Source: Prado023 sp963818445 (GTDB lineage: Bacteria; Actinomycetota; Actinomycetes; S36-B12; CAIYMF01). Taken from it: a stretch of DNA of 64,000 bases. A program made the position numbers and the translations under genes. The notes under the pieces are model-generated. The model had not been told where the DNA came from and did not search any database. It saw only the letters and a program-made list of their open reading frames with translations. The DNA lies in contig CAWFSG010000017.1 in the NCBI GenBank assembly GCA_963818445.1, positions 186,001 to 250,000 of the forward strand. The letters run 5' to 3'. Shown here one piece after another: positions 16,658 through 26,872 of the stretch (positions are counted from its first letter, which is position 1; the number at the start of each line of letters is the position of its first letter).

Positions 16658-17305
16658 TCAGGCCGACGGCTCCGACGCCGGCGAGCTCGGGGCGTGGTCC
16701 ACGACGTGGTTCGTGGCCGCGGCCCGGGCCTGGTCGGTGGACGGCCCGGGGACCGCGACGAACAGCGTGTCGCGGTAGTAGCGCAGCTCGGCGATGGACT
16801 CCCGGATGTCGGCCAGCGCGCGATGTCCGCCGGTCTTGGCCGGCGCGTTGAAGTACGAGCGCGGGTACCAGCGGCGGGCGAGCTCCTTGATGGTGGAGAC
16901 ATCGATGAGCCGGTAGTGCATGTACTCGTCGAGCTCGGGCAGGTACCGGGCGAGGAACCCGCGGTCGACGTACACGCTGGATCCGGCCAATGGCGCCCGG
17001 CGCGGCTCAGCGACGTGGCCCTGCACGTAGGCCAGGACCGCTGCGCCCGCGTCGGCGAGGGCGATCCCGGCCGGGATGTCGTCGAGGAGCCCGGACTCGG
17101 TGTGCATCCGCACCACCACGTCCTCCATGCCCTCGAGGATGGACAGGTCCGGTGGGCAGACGACCAGTGAGATCCCGGAGTCGAGCTCGTTGAGCTCTGC
17201 GTCGGTGACGATCGCGGCGATCTCGACGATCTCGTCGTGCGACGGGTCCAGGCCCGTCATCTCGAGGTCGATCCAGACCAGCCGGTCGGTGCGTGCATCA
17301 GTCAC
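16658..17305 (-). CDS. orn: Oligoribonuclease
   Basis: DEDDh 3'-5' exonuclease that degrades 2-5 nt RNAs, including pGpG. Exo I is LVWIDLEMTGLDPSHDEIVEIA (catalytic Asp and Glu), Exo II contains YVDRGFLARYLPELDEYMHYRLIDVSTIKEL, and Exo III is TGGHRALADIRESIAELRYYR with the catalytic His and Asp. The 215 residues include a longer acidic tail of about 30 residues than the E. coli enzyme. GTG start. Confidence 0.95.
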   Translation of the reverse strand: MTDARTDRLVWIDLEMTGLDPSHDEIVEIAAIVTDAELNELDSGISLVVCPPDLSILEGMEDVVVRMHTESGLLDDIPAGIALADAGAAVLAYVQGHVAEPRRAPLAGSSVYVDRGFLARYLPELDEYMHYRLIDVSTIKELARRWYPRSYFNAPAKTGGHRALADIRESIAELRYYRDTLFVAVPGPSTDQARAAATNHVVDHAPSSPASEPSA

Positions 17306-17315
17306 GCAGCGCAGC

Positions 17316-17804
17316 CTACGGCCTCTCGGTGCCGTCCGCGGCCCACCAGCGCACCAGGTCCGATCCGGTCACGATGCCCACCAGTCGGCCGAGCTCGTCG
17401 ACCACCGGGACAGCCTCCGCGGAGTACCGGGCCATGATCCGGGCAACGTCGGCCAGCGGCGCGGAGTCGCTCACGGAGCGGGCCGGTGCCCGCGACAGCA
17501 GGTCTCCGACGCCGCGGCTGCGCATCCGGTCCTCGGAGACCGGGATGTCGGTGAGGATCATGCGATCCGAGATCACACCGAGGCAGCGACCGTCCTCGAC
17601 GACCACCAGGTGGCGAAGGCCCGAGACGCTCAGCAGCTGCCAGGCGTCCCACAGGCTCTCGGTCACGTCGATCGTGAGCACCGGTCGGGTCATCGCCTGA
17701 CCGACCACCGCGCGGGCCCATTCGGCCCCGCGGCGCCGGGAGGCCATCTCGCGATGCGTGGAGGGAGACGGCAGGGTTGCCCCCTCCGACGGGATCTTGT
17801 CCAT
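17316..17804 (-). CDS. CBS-pair domain protein
   Basis: A 162-residue protein made almost only of two CBS motifs: about 37-95 (VGQAMTRPVLTIDVTESLWDAW, then HLVVVEDGRCLGVISDRMI) and about 98-155 (ADVARIMARYSAEAVPVVDELGRLVGIVTGSDLVRW). Such pairs bind adenine nucleotides and act as sensors; no effector domain is attached. GGAGGTGG precedes the ATG closely. It lies 10 nt upstream of orn on the same strand and may be cotranscribed. Confidence 0.86.
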   Translation of the reverse strand: MDKIPSEGATLPSPSTHREMASRRRGAEWARAVVGQAMTRPVLTIDVTESLWDAWQLLSVSGLRHLVVVEDGRCLGVISDRMILTDIPVSEDRMRSRGVGDLLSRAPARSVSDSAPLADVARIMARYSAEAVPVVDELGRLVGIVTGSDLVRWWAADGTERP

Positions 17805-18020
17805 GCCACCTCCATTGCACTCGTCCGGGGCTCAAGCATCACCCATGTCGGGCAGCACCTCGCAGGGGCAGGAGGCCCCGGAGTGGGGGACCTAAGTCAC
17901 GACGCGTGATGACGTGGCCCACGCGGGCGGCTCGGCGCACCCAGCGGCGTCGAGGGTCGGGCGGTTCTGTCGGGCGTGCCTGGTCGACCTCCCCGCGGGG
18001 GTGCGTGTGAGGATCGGGCC

Positions 18021-18797
18021 ATGCGCCTCTACCCGGACCTGGCTGCCCCACGGAACCGGCAGATCACCCGTGACGTGTTCGTGCTGCTCGCGCTCGTGCT
18101 CTTCGCGTTCTTCGCGTGGGCGGTGAAGCGGGCCGTGATGACCCTGACGGCGATCAGCGCCGGGTTCACGGACAGCGCCCAGGGGGTCCAGGACACGTGG
18201 GACTCCCTGGGGAGCTCCCTGTCGGGGATCCCCTTCGTCGGCGACGACATCCAGGGCACCCTCAATGGGCTGTCGGATGCCACCGTGGGCAACGCGGTGG
18301 AGGCCGGTCAGTCGATCACCGAGGCCGTCACGACCGCCGCGAACGTCCTGGCGTTCGTGACGTTCGCGGCCCCGGCGGCGGTCCTGCTCGTGCTGTACCT
18401 GCCGCGGCGTCTGGACCGGTCGCGGGCGTGGACAGCGGCGGACACAGTGCTCTCGGCGATCGAGGTCAACCCGGCGTTCGGCCTGGCTGGCCCGGTGACC
18501 CCGTCCGTGTCCGGCCCGGGGTCAGCCCCGATGCCGCAGATCGAGGGGCAGCCGCACGACACGATCGCGCTGCCGTTCGGCCCGCCGCCCGGGACTGCGG
18601 CGGGTACGGGGCGGGTCGGTCCGGCGGTGGTGGCGTTCCCGCCCGATGAGTTGCTGGCCCTGCGCGCGCTGTGCGACCTGCCGTTCGTCGACCTCGTGCG
18701 CTACACGCCGCGGCCGTTCGAGGCGTTCTACGCCGGGGACTACGCACCGCTGATCCGGGCCCTCTACGCCCACGAGGGGCTCGAGCCGCCGATGTGA
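18021..18797 (+). CDS. Membrane protein of unknown function
   Basis: A 258-residue protein not recognised from sequence. A hydrophobic helix at about 22-42 (FVLLALVLFAFFAWAV) and another at about 110-133 (FVTFAAPAAVLLVLYL) flank a roughly 65-residue external loop rich in Ser, Thr, Gly and Asp. The C-terminal about 120 residues are cytoplasmic, Pro/Gly-rich, and end in a compact region (ELLALRALCDLPFVDLVRYTPRPFEAFYAGDYAPLIRALY). GTGAGGA precedes the ATG. Confidence 0.75.
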   Translation: MRLYPDLAAPRNRQITRDVFVLLALVLFAFFAWAVKRAVMTLTAISAGFTDSAQGVQDTWDSLGSSLSGIPFVGDDIQGTLNGLSDATVGNAVEAGQSITEAVTTAANVLAFVTFAAPAAVLLVLYLPRRLDRSRAWTAADTVLSAIEVNPAFGLAGPVTPSVSGPGSAPMPQIEGQPHDTIALPFGPPPGTAAGTGRVGPAVVAFPPDELLALRALCDLPFVDLVRYTPRPFEAFYAGDYAPLIRALYAHEGLEPPM

Positions 18798-18896
18798 GTC
18801 CGGAGCGGCCGAGGCATGGCATGGCGGCCAGGCAGCGTCAGGCGGCCAGGCAGGTCCAGCCACGCCAGGCAGCGATCGGATCCGGCGCCCGGCGTC

Positions 18897-18902
18897 TACC
18901 GT
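18897..18902 (+). promoter_or_regulatory. Leaderless -10 box before the spermidine-synthase-like gene
   Basis: TACCGT is followed by 6 nt and then the ATG at 18909, the leaderless arrangement. No ribosome site precedes that ATG. Confidence 0.45.
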
Positions 18903-18908
18903 GTGCCC

Positions 18909-20991
18909 ATGCTGATCTCGCGGGTCCCGGTGCGACTCGTGCTGGGCAGCGCCCTGATGCTGTTCCTCGAGCTCGCGCTGATCCGCTGGCTCGGGGCCAA
19001 CATCCTGCACCTGTCGTACTTCTCGAACATCGTGCTGCTGGGGTCCTTCCTGGGCATCGGCCTGGGGTTCCTGCGCTCCCGGCGGGGCGCGCAGCCGCCG
19101 ATCTGGTTCCCGCCGCTGCTGGCAGTGATGGTCATGGGTGTGCTGGTGGCCCCCGTGGGCGTGGACCGCACGAACTCGGACCTCATCTTCTTCACCTCGC
19201 TGTCGACCACCGGCCCCCCGGCCTGGGTGGTGCTCCCGATCGTCTTCGTGGTGGTCGCGGCGGTGCTGTTCGGGCCGGGGTACCTGGTCGGGCAGTGCTT
19301 CTTCGAGCTCCCGCGGCTGACGGCCTACCGGTTCGACCTGATCGGCTCGCTGATCGGGATCGCCGGCTTCACGGCGCTGAGCTTCCTGGGTGCGCCATCG
19401 CTGGTGTGGGGTGTCGTGGTCGGAGTGCTCACGCTGGTGCTGTACTGGCCGGCGCCGATGGCGCGCGGGACCGGGGAGTACTCGGCCGCGACGTTCGCCC
19501 CGGTGGGGCGAGTCGGGCTGCTCCTGACATGCCTGAGCGTGGCCGCACTCATCGGGGCTCTCGCGTGGGAGACCTCCCAGCCGGGCGTGCGCTGGTCGCC
19601 CTACTACAAGATCGAGACGCAGACCGCGCAGACCACGATCGGCGAGTTCACCACGATCATCGCCAACGGCGTGCCGCACCAGGCGGTCACGGACGTCGAT
19701 GCCCGGGTCGGTTTCGAGCCGTTCTACGCGGTGCCCTACCAGCGCTCGGAGCGCACCGATCCGGGGAGGGTGCTGATCGTCGGGGCGGGGACCGGCACGG
19801 ACGTGGCCCTCGCACTTCGCCAGGGGGCGACCAGCGTGGACGCGGTCGAGATCGACCCACGGATCCGTGAGATCGGCCAGGACATCAACCCGAACAAGCC
19901 GTTCGACGACCCGCGGGTGGCCGTCCACATCAACGACGGCCGGGCGTTCATCGAGCAGGCCGACGGCCCCTACGACACCATCCTGTTCGCGCTTCCCGAC
20001 TCCCTCACGCTGGTCGCGGGGGCCAGCCAGCTGCGGCTGGAGTCCTACCTGTTCACCGAGCCCGCGATGCAGCGGGTGAGCGAACTGCTCGCCGACGACG
20101 GGGTGTTCGCGATGTACAACTACTACCGGGAGCCCTGGCTGGTGGGCCGCCTCGGGGCGACCATGGCCACTGCGTTCGGGCACGCACCGTGCATCGACCT
20201 GAACCGCGACTACAACTCCGCGGTCCTGGTTGTCAGCGCGGATGAGGCGATGCAGCGCTGCTCGTCGGAGGACGTAGCGGCCTCGCTGATCGCCGGGGCG
20301 CCGGCGCCGGTCGACGACAACCGGCCGTTCCTGTACCTGCGCACGCCGCACATCCCCGGGTTCTACCTCGCGATCCTCGCGATGATCCTCGGGATCAGCC
20401 TGCTCGCGGTCCGCGGCGCCATCGGCAGCCTGCGACGGACCCGGCGGTACGCCGACCTGTTCCTGCTCGGCGCCGCCTTCCTGCTGCTGGAGACCCGGGC
20501 CATCACGATGTTCGCCCTGCTGTTCGGGACCACGTGGTTGGTCAACGCGATCGTGTTCGGCGGGATCCTCGTCGCGGTGCTCGCGGCTGTCGAGTTCACG
20601 GCCTGGATGAAGCGCACGGGCCGTTCGCACCGGATCTCGCTGCCGATCGCCTACGCGGTCCTGCTCGCCTCGATCGCCGATGGTGTGGCTGATCCCGCTG
20701 GCGTCGCTGCTGCAGCTGCCCCTGCCGGTCAGGATCATCGTGGCCTCCGCCCTCACGTTCATGCCGGTCTTCACCGCCAACGTGGTGTTCGCCTCGCGGT
20801 TCGACGAGGCCCCGGAGCCCTCCATCGCGTTCGGCGTCAACCTGCTGGGCGCGATGCTCGGCGGAGCCCTTGAGTACCTCGCCCTGATCACCGGCTACCG
20901 CGAGCTGCTCCTGGTGGCCGCGGCCCTGTACCTCGGGGCGCTCGCCCTGGGCACGCGCGCCCGACGCCGGGACGTCGTCGCGGTCGGCTGA
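18909..20991 (+). CDS. Membrane-embedded spermidine synthase-like protein, frameshifted
   Basis: A fused membrane and methyltransferase-fold protein. About six helices (residues 5-225) precede a spermidine-synthase-like Rossmann domain with VLIVGAGTGTDVALALRQG, VEIDPRIREIGQDINPN and INDGRAFIEQ; further helices follow from about 490. The reading frame changes at about 20679: YAVLLASIA ends one frame, and MVWLIPLASLLQLPL begins another, which continues naturally through NVVFASRF and five more hydrophobic stretches to the stop at 20991. One extra base (or two lost) explains this. The first frame alone would run to 20873 with a nonsense His/Arg-rich tail. The aminopropyltransferase activity of this membrane class is unproven. 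Confidence 0.75.
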
Positions 20992-21010
20992 TCTGGCACC
21001 CGGGCATCGA

Positions 21011-21051
21011 TGTGAACGGAATCGACGATCAGATGGTCGATTCCGTTCACA
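21011..21051. terminator. Bidirectional terminator between convergent genes
   Basis: A perfect 16-bp inverted repeat (TGTGAACGGAATCGAC and its complement) with loop GATCAGATG lies between the plus-strand membrane gene and the minus-strand phosphotransferase. It includes the latter's stop codon. There is no T-run on either side, but the stem is very stable and symmetrical. Confidence 0.7.
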
Positions 21052-22146
21052 CGGATCCGTGACCGGCCTGAGCGATCCCTGTAGCGCGAGCGATCAGGTG
21101 GTTCACCGCCGCCCCGAACTGCGCGAACGCCGGGTTGGTCGTCTCGCCCGCCCGGTAGCGGTACCAGATCTGCTGGGCGATGACCGCCAGGCGGAACAGC
21201 CCGTACACCTCGTAGAAGCGCCATCCCGCGGCCGGAAGCGCCAGGCCGGTCCGGTCCAGGTAGTGGGCCACCACCTCGGCACGGGTCGGCATGCCCGGTA
21301 CGTTCGAGGGCTGCCGGCGGAACATCTGGAACACCGGGTCGTCGTCGGCCTGCACCCAGTAGGCCAACGAGGCGCCGAGGTCCATCAGCGGGTCGCCGAC
21401 CGTGGCCATCTCCCAGTCGAGGACGGCCCGGACGGTCGACAGGTGCTCGGGATCGACCACGAGGTTGTCGAAGCGCCAGTCCCCGTGGATCATCCGGGCG
21501 GCGACGTCCTCGGGCTGGTGGGCGTCCAACCACGCCATGACGTACTCGCCGTCGGGGACGTCATCAGTGATCGATGCCCGGTAGCGCTGCGACCAGCCCT
21601 CGACCTGGCGGCGCACGTAACCCGATCCGCGCCAGAAGGCGTCAAGACCGCTTGTGGAGATGTCCACCGAGTGCAGGTCGGCCAGGGAGTCGAACATGCC
21701 CAGCGCGAGGTCGCGCGCGGCTGGCGGGTCGAGCGTCAGGCTCGCGGGCAGGTCCCCGCGCAGGATCAGCCCGGGCACGTGGGCCATGACGTAGAACTCC
21801 GAGCCGAGGACGGCCGGGTCATCGGTGTAGCCCAGGACCTCGGGGACCGCCGGGAACCACGGCGCGAGCATCCGCTGGATCTCGTACTCGCGGTGCATGT
21901 CGTGGGCGCTCGCGGCCTTGTGCCCGGCCGGGGGGCGGCGCATCACGAGGTCGCGATCCGGGTAGCGCACCAGGAAGGTCAGGTTGGATGCCCCGCCACG
22001 GAACTGGCTGACGTCCGGCAGCCCGGCGGGAAGGTCGACCCGTTCGCGGAGCCACGCGTCGAGGGCCGCGACGTCGAAGGCGTCCTCGGAACGGACGGGT
22101 CCGGCACCCGGGACGGTGGCGCGCGACGCGGGGCCGTCCCCCGGGC

Positions 22147-22150
<4 letters not shown>
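21047..22150 (-). CDS. ACAD10/11-like phosphotransferase (APH fold)
   Basis: A 367-residue kinase-fold protein. MIHGDWRFDNLVVDPE holds the catalytic Asp and Asn (Brenner motif), VLDWEMATVGDPLMDLG the metal-binding Asp, and FRGGASNLTFLVRYPDRDLVMRRPP the nucleotide-binding strands. In animal ACAD10/11 the same domain is fused to an acyl-CoA dehydrogenase and phosphorylates 4-hydroxy-fatty acyl substrates; here the dehydrogenase gene is directly upstream with a 4-nt ATGA overlap, which supports a similar pairing. Length and motifs are complete. Confidence 0.88.
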
Positions 22151-23373
<1,223 letters not shown>

Positions 23374-23493
23374 GGTTCTCCGTCCGTCCGTCCGGGCGGC
23401 GGCCAGGCGCGGTCGGGCGCGCCCGGAGCCTTCGGCGTGGTTGGTACGTTGGCATCGTCCCACCCCCGGTGTCACCCCCGAGAGGAGGGCCTC

Positions 23494-24264
23494 ATGGCCC
23501 CCGAACTCCCCCTGGACCTGACGGGGCGTGCCGCGCTCGTGACCGGCGGGGCCTCCGGCATCGGGGCGGGCGTGTGCCGCCTGCTCGCCAGCGCCGGGGC
23601 GCGCGTGCTCGTGTGCGACATCGACCTCGCCGGGGCGTCGGGTGTGGCTGAGGAGATCGGCGGTCTCGCGCTGCGGTGCGACGTGAGCGTCCTGGCCGAC
23701 AACGAGGCGGCAGTGGCGGCCGCTGTGCAGGCCTTCGGCGGGCTGGACGTCGTGGTGCTGAACGCCGGCGTGGACAGCCTCGCGCTGAGCTTCGACCGGT
23801 TCGACGAGACGGCATACCGGCGGGCCATGGGCGTCAATCTCGACGGTGTGGTCTTCGGGCTGGCGGCGGCGCTGCCCGCACTGCGAGCCGGGGGTGGAGG
23901 CCGGGTGGTGGTCCTGGCCAGTCTCGCCGGGCTCGCCCCCGTGCCGATGGACCCCGTCTACGCCGCGAACAAGGCGGCCGTGGTCAACCTCGTCCGGTCC
24001 GTCGGCCCCGGCCTGGCCGCACAGGGGATCGAGGTCAACGCCATCTGTCCGGGGTTCACCGACACCGCGATCGTCGACCCGGTCCGCGGGATGCTCGAGG
24101 CGATGCGGATGCCGCTGATGTCGGTCGACGACGTCGTGACCGCGGTGGCGACCGTGCTTGGGTCCGGGTCCGGTGGGGAGGCGTGGCTCGTGCAGCACGG
24201 CCATCCGGTGCAGCCGTACCGGTTCCGCGGCGTCCCCGGCCCCGCGGTCGACACCCCCACGTGA
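23494..24264 (+). CDS. Short-chain dehydrogenase/reductase
   Basis: A 256-residue NAD(P)-dependent oxidoreductase. VTGGASGIGAGVCRLLASAG is the dinucleotide loop, VLNAG the structural NAG, LASLAG holds the catalytic Ser, and YAANK the Tyr and Lys. Acidic residues after the second strand (VCDIDL) suggest NAD rather than NADP. AGAGGAGG precedes the ATG. It is divergent from the acyl-CoA dehydrogenase by 120 nt and could serve the same beta-oxidation-like route. Confidence 0.9.
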   Translation: MAPELPLDLTGRAALVTGGASGIGAGVCRLLASAGARVLVCDIDLAGASGVAEEIGGLALRCDVSVLADNEAAVAAAVQAFGGLDVVVLNAGVDSLALSFDRFDETAYRRAMGVNLDGVVFGLAAALPALRAGGGGRVVVLASLAGLAPVPMDPVYAANKAAVVNLVRSVGPGLAAQGIEVNAICPGFTDTAIVDPVRGMLEAMRMPLMSVDDVVTAVATVLGSGSGGEAWLVQHGHPVQPYRFRGVPGPAVDTPT

Positions 24265-24347
24265 CCGCCCCGCCCCGCCCACCCCCACCGACTGCTGCGT
24301 CCGATTCCTGCTAGTGCGGGGCCCTCGGGTGGGGAAGGATGTCGCCC

Positions 24348-25991
24348 ATGGAGGTCGCCCTGGATCACGAGCGCTGCTACCGCGCTGTGGCCAGCCGGGA
24401 CGCCCGCTTCGACGGATCCTTCTACACCGCGGTCCGGACCACCGGGATCTACTGCCGTCCGAGCTGCCCGGCGATCACCCCGAAGCGCGGCAACGTCACC
24501 TTCTTCCGGACGGCCGCAGCCGCCCAGGGTGACGGGTTCCGGGCCTGTCGGCGGTGCCGCCCCGATGCCGTACCCGGCTCGGCGGAGTGGAACGTGCGCG
24601 GCGACGTCGTGGCCCGCTCCATGAGGCTCGTCGCCGACGGCGCCGTCGAGCGGGTGGGGGTCGCCGGGGTCGCCGCAGCCCTCGGGTACAGCGAGCGGCA
24701 CCTCAACCGCCTGGTGACCGAGGAGCTCGGCGCGGGGCTCCTGGCGATCGCCCGGACGCAGCGGGCGCACACTGCGCGGATCCTGCTGGAGACCACCGAC
24801 CTGCCCGCGAGCGAGGTGGCATGGGCCGCCGGCTTCGGCAGCATCCGGTCGTTCAACGACACGATCGCCACCGTCTACGGGGAGTCGCCGACATCGCTGC
24901 GGGCGCGGCGCCCGGGGTCCGCTCGGCGGCCCGCCTCCCCGGCTGGCGCGAGGTCCTGGCCGACTCGGCCTGGCCCGGTCGCGGGGCACGCCCCGATCCG
25001 GGTGCGCCTGGCGACGCGCCAGCCGTTCGACGCCGGCGCGCTCATGGCCTTCCTCGGCGATCGTGCGGTCGCCGGGCTCGAGGAGTGGGACGGCCACACC
25101 TACCGGCGCACGCTGGCGCTGCCCCATGGGCACGCGAGCGTGGCCTGCCAGGCGACCCAGGGCGGCCTGCTCGCGGAGTTCCGGCTCGCAGACCTGCGGG
25201 ACCTCGCCCCGGGGGTCGCCCGGGTGCGCCGGCTGTTCGACCTCGACGCCGACCCGGTCGCGATCGCGGAGGTCCTCGGAGCAGACCCGATGCTCGGTCC
25301 GCTCCTCGCCGCGCGTCCCGGGCTGCGGGTCCCCGGATGCGTGGATCCGCACGAGATCGTGGTCCGGGCGATCGTCGGCCAGCAGGTCAGCCTGGCTGGG
25401 GCGGCGACCGTGCTGGGTCGATTCGTCGCCGCGCACGGCGAGCCCCTCGGCTTCGCCGATCCGACCCTGACGCACGTGTTCCCGACCGTCGACCGCCTGG
25501 CCGAGGCGGACCCGTCGGCCCTGTCCATGCCGCGGGCCCGTGGCGCCGCGCTGGTGGGCACCTGCCGGGCTCTGGCCGAGGGCGAGCTCGTGCTGGATCC
25601 CGGCGTCGACCGGGCGGGCATCGGCGCGGCCCTGCAGTCCCGGCCGGGGATCGGGCCGTGGACCGCGGCCTACATCGCGATGCGCGGGCTCGGTGATCCG
25701 GACGTGATGCTCGCCGGCGACCTCGGTGTGCGCCACGCGGTGGCTGCCCTCGGCGGGGACGACCGGGCTCGTGAGATCGAGCGGGCCGCGCACGCCTGGA
25801 GGCCATGGCGCTCGTACGCGGTGGCACACCTGTGGGCCAGCCTCGAACCGGTGCAGGCGCGAACTCCATCCGCCCGGGGCGAGCCGCCTACTGACCGCCC
25901 GCCCACTGACCGCGCACCCACCGACCGCGCACCCACCAGCTGCTCGACCGACGACCTCCCCGCCACGGCGGGCACACGGAAGGCCACCTGA
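24348..25991 (+). CDS. Ada-type regulator fused to AlkA DNA glycosylase
   Basis: A 547-residue alkylation-repair fusion. Residues 1-75 are the Ada zinc domain with four cysteines (GIYCRPSCP and ACRRCRP), which takes methyl groups from phosphotriesters; about 85-185 is an AraC-type helix-turn-helix (ERVGVAGVAAALGYSERHLNRLV). About 215-500 is AlkA: HhH motif RPGIGPWTAAYIAMRGLG and catalytic Asp in MLAGDLGVRHA. A short tandem PTDR repeat ends the protein. The ATG at 24348 stands 6 nt after GGGGAAGG; a nearer ATG at 24339 abuts it. The next gene, ogt, overlaps by 1 nt. Likely self-inducing on alkylation damage, by analogy with Ada. Confidence 0.93.
   Translation: MEVALDHERCYRAVASRDARFDGSFYTAVRTTGIYCRPSCPAITPKRGNVTFFRTAAAAQGDGFRACRRCRPDAVPGSAEWNVRGDVVARSMRLVADGAVERVGVAGVAAALGYSERHLNRLVTEELGAGLLAIARTQRAHTARILLETTDLPASEVAWAAGFGSIRSFNDTIATVYGESPTSLRARRPGSARRPASPAGARSWPTRPGPVAGHAPIRVRLATRQPFDAGALMAFLGDRAVAGLEEWDGHTYRRTLALPHGHASVACQATQGGLLAEFRLADLRDLAPGVARVRRLFDLDADPVAIAEVLGADPMLGPLLAARPGLRVPGCVDPHEIVVRAIVGQQVSLAGAATVLGRFVAAHGEPLGFADPTLTHVFPTVDRLAEADPSALSMPRARGAALVGTCRALAEGELVLDPGVDRAGIGAALQSRPGIGPWTAAYIAMRGLGDPDVMLAGDLGVRHAVAALGGDDRAREIERAAHAWRPWRSYAVAHLWASLEPVQARTPSARGEPPTDRPPTDRAPTDRAPTSCSTDDLPATAGTRKAT
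25890..25938 (+). repeat. In-frame 15-nt tandem repeat in the Ada-AlkA gene
   Basis: About three units of a 15-nt sequence coding P-T-D-R-(P/A) lie near the 3' end of the gene. It keeps frame and is outside the glycosylase domain, so copy number could vary harmlessly. Confidence 0.6.
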
Positions 25992-26572
25992 TGCCCCGCA
26001 ACGCGACTGATGCCCCCACCACTCAACTGCGACACCGGACGGTGACCACCCCCATCGGGCTGCTGGAGCTCGTGGCAGGTCCCGATGGGCTGCGCGCGGT
26101 CCTCTGGCCCGGAGAGGACGGCAGCCGCGTGGCCCGCGCCGTCGGATCAGGGGCACTGCCCGACGCCCACGGCGCCGCCGACGGCGCACCCGGCGAATCG
26201 GCCGGCTCCGCCAGCGCAGAGGCGCACCTGGACCGGGCCCAGGTCCAACTGGCCGAGTACTTCGAGGGGACCCGCCGCACGTTCGACCTCGAGCTCGACC
26301 CGGCTGGCACGGACTTCCAGCTCCGCGCGTGGAACGCCCTGCGGGCCATCCCGTTCGGCCAGACCATCAGCTACGGCGAGCAGGCCGCCGAGCTCGGCGA
26401 GCCGGGGGCGGCTCGCGCTGTCGGTGCCGCCAACGGGCGCAACCCGCTGTCGATCGTGGTCCCGTGCCATCGGGTGGTTGCCGCATCCGGCGCGCTCACC
26501 GGGTTCGCCGGCGGCCTCGACACGAAGGCGTGGTTGCTCGACCACGAACGCGCCGTGCTGGCTCGCCAGTGA
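25991..26572 (+). CDS. ogt: Methylated-DNA--protein-cysteine methyltransferase
   Basis: Suicide enzyme that takes O6-alkyl groups from guanine. The 193-residue protein has the acceptor cysteine in IVVPCHRVVA, the HTH segment QTISYGEQAAELGEPGAARAVGAANGRNPL, and the end ALTGFAGGLDTKAWLL. An Ala/Gly/Ser-rich insert (about residues 50-75) separates the N-terminal and catalytic domains. The ATG overlaps the TGA of the Ada-AlkA gene (TGATG), so repair of O6-alkylguanine and N-alkyl bases is co-expressed. Confidence 0.94.
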   Translation: MPRNATDAPTTQLRHRTVTTPIGLLELVAGPDGLRAVLWPGEDGSRVARAVGSGALPDAHGAADGAPGESAGSASAEAHLDRAQVQLAEYFEGTRRTFDLELDPAGTDFQLRAWNALRAIPFGQTISYGEQAAELGEPGAARAVGAANGRNPLSIVVPCHRVVAASGALTGFAGGLDTKAWLLDHERAVLARQ

Positions 26573-26599
26573 CCTCTGGGCTCTCCGGTGGCCCTCCGG

Positions 26600-26872
26600 T
26601 CAGCTCCGGACGACCCGCCATGCCGTGAGGCCCGAGCCCACCAGGGAGCCCACCCCCGCTGAGGCACAGCCACCCGAGGATCCGCACCCCGAGCACCCCT
26701 CGGTCGAGCAGGCGTCGGCGAAGACCAGGACCCGACGGATCCGCCCGGTCGAGGCCAGCGCGGCCAGTGCGGTCTCGGTGGCCTCCCTGGTCGAACCGGT
26801 GCGACGGGCGACCTCATCAGTCGAGCCCGCGCCGTCGGCAACTGCGGTGAGCACCTCGGTCAGTGCGGTCAT
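26600..26872 (-). CDS. feoC: FeoC-like winged-helix protein
   Basis: A 90-residue protein at the end of the feo operon. Residues about 1-50 form a small winged helix (TDEVARRTGSTREATETALAALASTGRIRRV). A cysteine cluster follows (ACSTEGCSGCGSSGGC: four cysteines), as in FeoC proteins proposed to bind an Fe-S cluster. The ATG overlaps the feoB stop (ATGA). FeoC is thought to control FeoB stability or activity; the assignment rests on layout, position and size. Confidence 0.8.
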   Translation of the reverse strand: MTALTEVLTAVADGAGSTDEVARRTGSTREATETALAALASTGRIRRVLVFADACSTEGCSGCGSSGGCASAGVGSLVGSGLTAWRVVRS

